This document shows positions 13,401 to 25,400 of a stretch of DNA of 64,000 nucleotides, one piece after another (within the stretch, counting starts at the first letter, position 1; each line of letters begins with the position of its first letter). Below the pieces are notes generated by a model. That model was not told the origin of the DNA and did no database searches. It was given only the letters and a program-made list of their open reading frames with translations. The position numbers and the translations under genes are program-made. The DNA is from Apostichopus japonicus (taxonomy: Eukaryota; Echinodermata; Holothuroidea; Aspidochirotida; Stichopodidae), in the NCBI RefSeq assembly GCF_037975245.1, contig NC_092574.1:8184213-8248212 (forward strand), given 5' to 3'.

Positions 13401-16400
13401 CCCACGGTCACTGAAATGCAAATTGATGACTCCGGTGTTTCTTTAACATACTTTCTTTCCTGAAGCCTGGAATTACACCTTTCATGAACATTCTACAAAT
13501 TAACATCAAAATTATGGTTAGGCCCCAAATCATCCTTTTCCAGATGGAAGGTATGTATGTATACGTATATATATGTTTGGAGTCCTAACGCTTCTTTCTG
13601 GAAAGGTGTGATGATGGATTGCCTGTGGTTACTGTATATTCCCACATACAGAGCAGCACCACATACAGTGTAAAGTGCAGGGTACAGTCTGCTACTGCTG
13701 GCTGAAATCTACACACGTGTGTACACAAGAACAAAAGTCAAAGAGGTAAAATATAGATAAACCCTTCCAACTTTATCTTTCGACTAAGGTTCACCACGCA
13801 CAGATCTGTTTGACGAAATGTTTTGTCATGACAGATGTACACTTTGACCTCTAAGCGACCCCGGTACGGTAGCAATTTGACAATTTTAGTACGATGAAAG
13901 AAGAAAATGTCTTACGTCTGGTGTTCCACCAGCGGGGACTGGAGGCAATGGCAGCTGCAGCTGATTCTATGGGAAAAAAATATAAGCAACTTGGTTCCCT
14001 TGGGCGCTTCTAATCTACATAACAACATTTACAAAACTGGAGGTGTTTGATTAACATTTATTTCAAATCAATCCAACCATTTCTTGCACATTTCCTGATC
14101 GATCAATAGATTACGGCCAAATATGTCACCAACCGGACGAACGATGTCTTATAGAGGGCGTGGTAACAACAAAAATCAAACTATAGCCTCTCTCAATGCT
14201 TTCAAACACTATGGACATCAACATCGTGTCCGTACCTCATAAAGTTATGATTTTCTGATATAGAATGATGGCCCGTTGTAACGTGGTGGTGTTTTGAAAT
14301 TCTTTTTTATTCTTTTCTGTTTCTGATTCTTTGCACATACACAAATTGAATATCACTTACTTATTTACTTGTTTTATGATTTATTTATATATTATTTACT
14401 CATTTATCATTATGTGTGTACATATCTCAAGATCAGAAAGAAGGAGCAATTAAGCTTGCAAGGGAAACCTGAGCCACAAAAAAAAAATTGGCCACAAATA
14501 GGTAAAATCTATCTTAGATATTGCATTTTGAGAACACATTGGGGCAAAAGAACTATCATCATCCTCGCAATCATCATCCTTGGATTCATCTTCGTCACCA
14601 TCATCGCCTTCGTCATCATCATTTGGTGTCTATCCACTGATATAACAGTTCTTTGATGATCCTAATGTATATGACTCAAGGCACCAGTCTGATGTTACTG
14701 AATCTATTATTGGTATTGATTACTATTAAAAAACTAATGCTCCAATTGACTGGTGTCTTCAGACATTTCTTACCTTGAGGAATGTTGGCCTACAGCCAGG
14801 TGCTCCTTGATGAGCCTGACTGCAGCAGGACCACTTACTGGCATTCCAGACTCCAGCATGGTATTTGAGGGACATGTTGTTATTGTTGGCACAAACTGCA
14901 AAGAAGAAATCAATCAATAATACATCCAAATTAAGAATTTTAATTAATATTGTCAGTTTTTCATTTTGAGATTAAATGAAATATATTGCTTAAAGTGAAA
15001 TATCCAATGATGGGGAAACTTGTGAACTTTACTTTTTCAGTGTCACAAAGTTAGCAAACATTTTCTCCTAATTCATGAAATGTTTTTTCCATCCATGTTC
15101 CAAATATTCTCCAAATATTCTCGCTGATATGATTGTCATCATATTAGATAATAGGGTAGCAATGGGAAATGTTTTGGACTTTGCGCCAACTGACCCGAAC
15201 AGGATCAACATCATGAATATGCATGAGCACATGTAATCATAAAGCAATTACATACACCATAAAGAAAACACTTCACAGCCGTTTGGTCAAACATACCTTA
15301 TCAACATTACAAAAGACATTGTCATCTTACGAAAATAGAAAAAAAAAAAGGCACAAATTTAAATATATAAATAAAATAGATGGCTTATGTACAGTAGCCT
15401 TAGCCTACTTTGCATCATAAAACTCAGGGCAGACACATTTGCCATCCCCTTACCGTATATTATAAACTGGTAAGGCTACTTACTCACCAGTTGAATAATA
15501 CCAATGTGGACTTCATATTAAGCCATGGCTACTATCTGATGGTAGTGCATTTTTTCGAATGTACATAGTTACCAATATATATTCATCATGCTGTAATTAT
15601 CATGCTGTAATAATAGCAGGCTACGATGCCAGTGGATTTTGCCATTTGCCAGTAGAAAAAAATGAGGGCACTTGCTTTTTTCTGCCAGTAGACGTTCTTT
15701 TAATACATAAACAAAGGACGAGTCGTTTAGCAATCGTCAGTCATAGCATAGGCATCAGTTTCTGCACCTAAAGTTAGCTGCGTTATTACTGCTGATTATT
15801 AGCAGATATCATTGGGCTTCTACGCCTAAAGTTAGCCGCATTATTACTGCTGATTATTAGCAGATATTGTTGGGCTTCTACGCCTAAAGTTAGCTGCGTT
15901 ATTACTGCTGATTATTAGCAGATATCGTTGGGCTTCTCTTAAAAGCATGTAGAGTACACTGATGTTTGTCGCAACTCACGGAAATGCCAGTGAGAAAACT
16001 TGATACGTTTTTTAATCACTGGCTTTTTTGAAAAGAGTTAAAAATAAGTTGGGAAATTCTACACCTGCAATCCTACACTAAAAATCCTTGCATGGCTTCC
16101 TGAATTAGGTCATACTCATAAGTAAAAATAGCACTTGTCATTCCAGGTAACGGGATTAAATAATCAATGCAATTAAAAAGGTCATCTTAATTGGCCCAAT
16201 GTTACGTACAGTAGCACACACTCAACAGTCCTGAACAAAACTTAACAAACTTTTCAAGTTTACTTTACAAGTTTGCTTTACAAGTTTACAACTTTACAAC
16301 TTTACTTAACAAGTTTACTTTACAAGTTTACAAAAGTGCTTCCTGGAAGTTCTGATCAATCCTGCAAGTTATTTTCCAGCCATTGAGAATAAATGAATCA

Positions 16401-19400
16401 AATAGACAATTACTGTAAGTACCTCAGTGTGAATTGAAACTACTTTTGTGTATGTGTGTTAAAGTGACAGTAAAATTCTCGTTGACACTTGACCGTGAGC
16501 GACCATTAATCTGAACTTTCTAGCATATTTGGGAGCAGTCAGTTCCATAGAGTGTTTTCAGAGTGTTTTGTGCAGTTGCACTGCACAAAACACTCTGACA
16601 ACATTCCTTTCATAACCCCTCCCCCCCCCCCCACAAAAACGAAGACAATACAGAAGTCATTTTCCTCAAGATTTGAAAACCTGAAAAGAAGAATCTTTAT
16701 TATGAAGCAGTCGAGACACTTCATTTACACAAACACAACTTGTTTGAGCTTGATGAGACCCCCTCTAGAAATGAGGAAATTATTGTGAAGAAATCATTTT
16801 GACAGTCAGTTCAGTAGTGTGTAATACTGTACTGCACTAAAAAGCTTTGACAATTTATTCTTTTCATAACAAAACAAGAACAGATATCCAGAAACTCAAT
16901 TTCCTCAAGATTTGATGACCTTGAAAAAAAACGAAGAACATCTTACGAAGCCGTCATCGTGGAAAGTAATTCGTTTAGACTGTAAACAAACAAACCTACT
17001 GTATCTTGAGCTTGAACAGACTCTCTAGACATGAGGAAGCTATAAGTGCGTCAACTATGACAATGTAAATACTAAATATATATATTCAAATGGAGCCCTG
17101 ACCTTCTGTACCGTTACGGCATATATAGCACACTACAGGCTTGATATGTAAAGTGTGTACACCGCCCGGGGGTACAATTTATCCAGTATTAAGACAGATC
17201 GCAAAATGCTATGCAAAGTGGGACAAATCAATATGGAAATGCAAAGATGTACAGTATTGCAGTTTCTGTGCATATGAACCATGGATGTAAGTAGTATTCT
17301 AAAAGAGAGGAAATTCTCAGAGCCTACAAATAGTCCAAAGCGCGGTAGAATGAGGGTGCTAAGATTGTGGGGAGACAGGTAAGCGAGGAGCGAAGTAAAT
17401 CTGCTAAAACAAACTTTGAAAAACTAAATTATTCCTTGCACCTCCATGTTGTATCTTTGCTACAGCTACGTACATCACACACATGTATCCTACCTGGTGT
17501 GTAATACAAGGCTAGCGTACATACACATTAAAGGCATTGAAGACTCGCCCCAAACCGCGTGCGGCCATCTGAAAAAGTTAACTTATTGTTGCTTGCAAGT
17601 GACGTTTTGTTTGTGTCGCTACAAAATGCAGACAGTAATGAAACTTAATACCTTAATTGTTATCTTTAGCAGGACCTGAGATGTCTATCGCTGAATCGTT
17701 TATACACTGTGCTGTGAGTATTGCAGCTGTATGTACTGACTGTACACTTGTGTCTAATTATCGATGGTAGCAAGCTGTGTGTGTATTTCTGGGATCGATG
17801 GTGGTGAATATCACTTCTGTTACACCTCATTCAAAACTAGGTCAGATTACCGGCATTAGACGTTTCTTTGTGCGCGAGTCTTCACACCCTTTAAATAACA
17901 TACATGATGCATTCATGATGTAGTGAGATATAAGAATCCTATCAGGTTCACCTTACAGATTTGAACAAGAAAGAACTTTAAACTTTAAACACTTTAACTT
18001 AGACTTAAACACTTATCACTTACACTTAACACTTACACTAAACACTTTACACACTTTAACTTAGACTTAAAGACTTAACTCTTACACTAACACTTATACT
18101 TACACACTATACACTTTAAACACTTTAAACAAGGAAGAACTTAAACACAATTGACAAACAAAACTAAATAACTTAAAAGTCACTTTATGGCAGGAAATCT
18201 TACATCGGATGTCTGAAGAATGTTTCATCTATCAAATTCGATATTTCAGTTGATTATTTTGTGCAGCTAATTAAAATGTTTATGAAGAATTGCCCACAAG
18301 ATGAAGAAGGAAATTCATCAGTGGGTTAAAACTTGAAAAGCTGTCAACACATTAAAGAAACAAAGAAAATATCATTTCAACAGTCAGATGTCTTCAAAAT
18401 TATAATGTCTTCAAAATTATAATTATTAGACGTTAATGTAGAGGACAGGGGACTAATATAAACAGGATTAACCAAAAAAACAAATCATAATTTGCTTTCC
18501 TGTTGTTGATTTATTTTCCTCTCGTCAATTTTGTTTTCGTTGAAGCCTAAAGCAACAATTGATGACAATTTCAAGTCAACTTTAATATTTTTACAACATT
18601 CTTAAGTATTTACTCTAGATAGTCAGTCATAACTTCATCATATTTTCGTCCTTGGTTTTTCTTGCACAAGTCTGCAACGTGTACCCTTACAGGCTTACAC
18701 TAGAATGATTACAAGTGCAAGAATATTATGTTATCATATTATGTGTGATGTTTATATTATATTTAAATGTATATTAACTCAATTTATATCCTAAGTTGCA
18801 GAACACTCTAAAATAGAAGAACTCTCCATAATCCCTCAATCTTTTTTTTTTAAATCTATTTTTTATTATGCAATGGCAAAATCAAAGGCATCAATTAAAG
18901 TGTGACTAATCACCACAACATTTACTCTTTTTTTTAGTTTCATGTATACCGTATGTTAATTTGATCACAGCAGGAAAGTTAGAAAACGGGGAAATTTCCT
19001 GAAAATGTAATTATCAAATTTGGAATACAAACATTTAAAATAACTGTTCAGGCAAAACTGTGATTTATTTTACATGCAGTCTACATCATCACCACCACAT
19101 TAAATATGGATGAATATCACTGTTATCATTACTGTCACTGTCACTGTACACTGTTACTGTACAGGATAACGATACTGCTTTAGTTTCTAACATTTTCAGT
19201 TTATACTGTACACATGTACAAAGCCCATAATATCATCACCACTTTAAATATGGATGAATATCACTGTTACTGTCACTGTACACTGTTACTGTACAGGATA
19301 ACAATATTGCTTATAGATTCTAACTTCTCAGTACATATGTACAAGCACCCATAATATTATCACCACTTTAAATATGGGTGAATATCACTGTTACTGTACA

Positions 19401-22400
19401 CTGTTACTGTACAGGATAACGATACTGCTTTAGATTCTAACATTCTCAGTACACATGTACAAGCTCCCATAATATTATCACCACTTGAAATATGGATGAA
19501 TATCACTGTTACTGTACACCGTTACTGTACGGGATAACGATACTGCTTTAGATTCTAACATTCTCAGTACACATGTACAAGCACCCATAATATCATCACC
19601 ACTCTAAATATAGACGAATATCACTGTTACTGTACACTGTTACTGTACAGGATAACGATACTGCTTTACATTCTAACATTCTCAGTACACATGTACAAGC
19701 ACCCATAATATCATCACCACTTTAAATATGGATGAATATCACTGTTACTGTCACAGTACAGAATAACGTCACTGCTTTGAGATTCTAACATTCTCAGTAC
19801 ACGTACAAACACTCATTATACCAAAACTCAATCACATAGTATTAAAAAAGGAATATATACTGTTTGCTACATTATAAACTACAGTACAGTACAGTAACAA
19901 GTAGGATAATTATGAAATAAATGATGATATGAATCTTTGCAAATCAATACCCTCTGAGATATAATTACACATGCATGCACATGGCGAGTGACAGTTAAGT
20001 AAACAGTAGTATGGGCTAAGCAGCCTAAGCCACATCATGACTTTACTCATAATATATCATCCTAACCTAGCATTTCTACTAAGGGATAACGTGTGGGCTC
20101 AATGACTCACCCCTCCACAGTGATACAGATGAACATTGAACCTCAAAAGTTCAAACAAAGTGACAGTAAGCCCACTCCCAAGTTACTGACTGACTATATA
20201 TCTGGATGGTCTCTAAGGATTCTCATCCCAAATTAGAGATCAGTATGCAAGGTGTCAGACTCATTTACTGCTCAAAGCACTATCAATGCTGCTATGTACA
20301 TCTTTACACTCTAAACCTGCTATGTACATCTTTGCTCTTCAAAACTGATATGTATATCTTTGCACTTCAAACCTGCTATGTATTTTTTACACTCTAAACC
20401 TGCTATGTACATCTTTGCTCTTCAAAACTGCTATGTATATCTTTGCACTTCAAACTGCTATGTACACCTTTGCACTTCAAACTACTATGTACACCTTTGC
20501 ACTTCAAACTGCTATGTACACCTTTGCACTTCAAACTACTATGTACACCTTTGCACTTCAAACTGCTATGTACACCTTTGCACTTCAAACTACTATGTAC
20601 AGTACACCTTTGCAATTATTGATCCCTATCATCTATCAGGGTAAACCAGGCAGGATGAATCGCTAACTAGAGACGAAGACACAATTCAATGCAATATGAG
20701 TTTTCCCCTAGAGATCAAGATTCTTGAAAGGCCAAACAAAATATAGAAGTTTATATTAATAAAGACCAAGCAACATACAACGTTACACTAAGATGAAACC
20801 TTTCATGACACATCACTCTATCTCTCTTTCACAAAAAAAAAAAAAAAAAATAGTTTTCAGGTCTCCCAGCACCAATGGAAGGGGAGGCATGGGGCAGGGG
20901 TCATGGTCCCCAATAATTATGACAGCAATGACTCTGGTGTTGGCATGGTACCATCACTGGTGGTTATTTTAACACCACTGAAAATAACTTTGAATCCTAC
21001 CACAGTCCACCACCCCCTCCCCCCCCTCTCCCCACCAAGCCCCTCTCCCATCCACCAAAAGGGAATAAAAAAAACCTGTGCAGGGATACTTGTGGTAAGT
21101 TACTGTACTTTTTTTCAAAATGTATTTTTGTCTACCATAATAAATAAGGGATAGTATGCATTGACACACTTATCTGAATAAGAATTGATCTAATGAATAC
21201 AATATTTGAACAATTCCTATAAATAATGAATTCCTAGTCACTGAAACTGCAACATAAATACTGAATTCACATGAACCTCAATTCATTTTGCATGGATTTC
21301 ATTAATAAAACAAACCCTGTTCCACTGATTGTTTACATTTGTGTCTTAAATACACAATTACAACTTACCTTTCCCTGGAATGATCATCTACATACAGTAT
21401 AGCCAGGAAATATGATAGCTACATGAAGTGTTAGCTCAGAGGTTAACGCCGGTGCCTTCCAATCATAAGGTCCCTGGTTCGAGTCACTCCAAGATTAATG
21501 TATGTCGTCTACTTTACAGAGTTGTTGACAATTGACAATTCATAATCATGGGCGTTAAATATGAATGTAAGAGACTGACTTCGGTCAGCTTGCGGCTTTG
21601 ATAAGCCAATGAGGCTTCTTTGCCAGTTCCTGCTTGCAGGAGGATCTAAAATCCATACATACATGTACATACATGGGATACCCAAGCTTCAGCTTTCAAG
21701 CAGCAATATTATACTAGACCTACAGCCCTTTCATTTGTGCACCTCACTGAGACATTTTCTTCACTGTATTTGTTACTAGATTTAATAACTACAACTTCCT
21801 CAATTTCTCAGAATAATTTGGATGGTTGAGAATCCCTGAAGTGGTAAATGTCTTTTGAAAAACAAAAAACAAAACTTTCCTCAGTTTTCATTGACATGAT
21901 AAAAGTTTTTTTTTTATACTGATCACTTTTTGAACTGACATCTATCCAAATTACTGTATGTATAAATGCATTCATATTTTTTCTCTAGTTTCGAAAGATG
22001 AAAGAGATGGATTTTGTGAGAGTTTCACAGGAAATAAGACCGTTACAGGTTCAATTATGATTGAAATGAACAGGTCTGATCTATTTTTCAACTTGATTAA
22101 TTTTGTGAGCAGGGAACCGTTACACTGATTTTAAAGTCATTCTTCGCCACTGTGGTTCATAGAAACCTTCAGTGCTCAGATTAAACAATTGAAACCATAT
22201 CTACTGTACTTCCTCAACGTATATATACAATGTCCGCACTGCAGGGTACAGACTGTGCCTTTGCACGCAGAGTCAAATATGTACGCAGGTACTATGAATT
22301 AAACAACTAAGACGAAAACAGTTAGACACACGATGGGTTATACAGAAACCCTGTAAAAGATGATACAATGGCAGAATGCATATAAAGGACAATTTTATCT

Positions 22401-25400
22401 TCTGTCACTCAAGTCAACGAACATATCGCATTGATTGATAATATGCCCTGCTTTTTCCAGTTCATGAAAAATACTGTATGGGTGGAAGACGCTGTTTACC
22501 TGTCTCTCTTGTATAACGTTAAATTATGGCTTAATTGGTCAGAAGACTGAATATCTGAAGGTCTGGTGTAGGAAAGAGGAGGGACAGGTACATTGTGGAC
22601 CAATGTGGTCTGTTACTTCATTCAATAAACAAAACAAAAAGTTTGAGAATCACTTTTTAAGCTACGGAATGGTAGGGTAGAGTGGGAAGGAAGATTGGTA
22701 TTGATCCTATTTCCCAGTTTACGAGAGGGCACAGAGCAAAAAATGTTACCAATCGTCAAAGGGCAACGCTTAGGTACAGTAGGCTCGAAACATCCCAAAT
22801 TAAAGGTTGAGTACAGTAGAAGTTAATAACAGGATCAGCTTTCGTTTTGATTCAATATTTGGTTGCCACTTTGAAAAGCCCTTATTTTGTGTCACAGAAT
22901 ACAGGAATTGCACACGATAAGCAACGGTGTCTTGCAATCTTGCAAATGGCGTCTCGCCAATGAGAAACAGAAGACAAAAAATACGAATAACTAGACACCA
23001 ACAATAGGATACAATGAAAGAAGGAAAGATAAAGAGAGAAAAGATATACTTCCTCCTTGCAGTCTCTTCAGGAAATCCGCAAACTATTATTTTCCCATTT
23101 TTTTTGTTGGTTTTGTTAATTTGCCTCTAGACTAAAGTTACTGCACAAATAAACTCCTCGGTAAAAATCATGAAAGGAGTTAAAGAGTTTTCTTACCGTT
23201 ACGGATATCTTCGAGCCAACCGTCCCTCTCTTGGCGTGTGCCGGGGAAAAAGTAGAGGGTAAGATCGGCCAGTGAGTCTGAATAGACGATCTAGGGAAGA
23301 AAAGCAGATTGTGAAAGCGGAGATGTCCTTGGCCTTTAAAAGTCAACAGTATTGGACCAAATTTTATTTTAAAAAAAAACAATTTTCCCGAAAGTTTCAA
23401 TACAGGCGTGTTCAGCATTCACTCCCATCCTGCTGCTAGGACCTTTCCTCTCTCTCATTCTCATCTTCATCGATGATAAATTAGTCCAAAGCATTCAACG
23501 ATTTTATCAAAAAAGGAATTAAATACTGAGCGATGAATGACCCCCCCCCCTTCTTCAACTTCACTGCAGTGTATAGCCGGCTCTTCCTGCTTTTGATTAT
23601 TTCCTCCCCCCCCTCAACCCCTCTTCCTCCAGATTTACCATTCTTGGAGTTGATCAAATGTTACTGATGAAAAACATTGCAGAATAGAAGTGTAACTTTG
23701 AAAAAGGAAACAACTTTCTCAGGCATGACACAGTAATGGTGATTTTGAGGTACTTATAAAAGTTGCCAAATGATACATCACTGACTCATAACCAAAAAAA
23801 CCTTCCCAGATCGAAACGGGCAGGCCTACTTATCGGGCTGCGCACCAAAATATGACAATTTATTCCTTCTTATGGAAAAAAACACCAAATGATCACAACA
23901 GTTCGGAGTGAATTGTGTCGAAAAGAAATCCAAGCACAATGACAAAACGTTCTAGACACTTAGGGTAAAAGAATGTCTTAGAGGGCGCACAGTGTTAAAA
24001 AGCTCACCAAATTCATTCTAGGCACCGTAGAACCAGAGTGCAAAGGTTGTGAGGAGACAGATAAGCGAGGAGCGAAGTAACTTTGTAACACAGTAAGTTA
24101 ACACTGGGTCAGCTCAAGTGGGAGTATCATTGTTCATAAATTACTACTTCCTTTAATTGTGCCATAAACTGTGAGACAATTAAACAAGTTCAACAAAAAA
24201 TAGCAGACTTTGTTAAAATGCTATTCTCCCTCGATATCATCCCAAGTTCTTACGCATACTACTGTACGATAAAGTTGCACTTCCGTAGCGAATGACCTCA
24301 TTTTGAAATAAAACATAGTACACTGCACTCCTACTGATTACTTCCCATTGTTACAACCCTCTAGCCCTTTATGATCCCTTTATGATCCCTTTACACTTTC
24401 CTTTCATCTCTCCCCACCCCCCACCTTTGTTGTGTCTACTAAATAATTGCTCTACGAATTGCCCATTTGTCCTGGAATCTGACTGTCTGTCTATCCGTGA
24501 CTGTTAGCCTTGTGTCGTGTTTGTTACTGTAGTTTCGTTTTTGATTCAGCTAGCCTCTCAAAGCAAAACGTCAGGCCCTCTTTACATTTTACGGACACTC
24601 CTGCTGAATGGTATATTGAACTCGTACTCACTTGAATTGCATTGTTGCTCTGGAAATTATTCCCATCGACGGTCTCAATTACCTTCACGTCGATCATGGC
24701 GATGCAGCCTTTTTCTCTGCCTCGCTTCTACAAAGACAAAAAAAAAAAAAAATTTGTTTAATCATGTAGCAACATAATAATTGATGAGCGCTGTATAAAT
24801 GCCGTCCCGTATCGGACGATGTAAACATGACTTTTGATGAGAGTGTGGATGTGACAACAAGTGCGGTCGAAAGTCCCTAGGTTTTGGGATATATTTACAG
24901 GTCGCCATACATAGTACCTGTCTGGACTTGCCTAGTATTGCACATTCTCATGAGTAACTAGCCTATGAATTAGTTCAGTATTACTATTTTAGTTCTCACT
25001 GTGCCCCTACTGTGCACCCACTGTGCCCCCATCCAGGGCACGAATGTATCACCACGTCAGATAAAACACGAGCCAGAAAAACACGGATAAAGTCAACCTC
25101 TGGAGACCATTACCCAGCAGTCGAGTAGTGTGCACATGGTTGACCATACTCCAAGAGGGTTGGATAGAAGAACTGGGGCTGGTGACAAATAGTGATGTGA
25201 CTTATTTCGAAGGAACATCTGTCCCAAAATATTGCCGTTGGCTGTCCACTGCTGGATTTGCAGATTCATATAAAGAGGTGGTACGTTTACTATTATTACC
25301 CAAAAGGGGATCAGGGGGGGGGTGCAATGTTTTAATTTTTTTACAACTTCATAGGTACAGTAAATGGTGGATTGGAAAGTGCATTGATCTAATAGCCGAG

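Noticed and set aside
14369-14656. Hydrophobic 95-codon plus-strand frame
   Set aside because: Its Ile-rich segment comes from a (CAT)n-like repeat (catcatcatc), not a real membrane protein.
19085-20620. Possible CRISPR array
   Set aside because: Repeats are adjacent without unique spacers and the sequence is animal DNA; these are tandem satellites.
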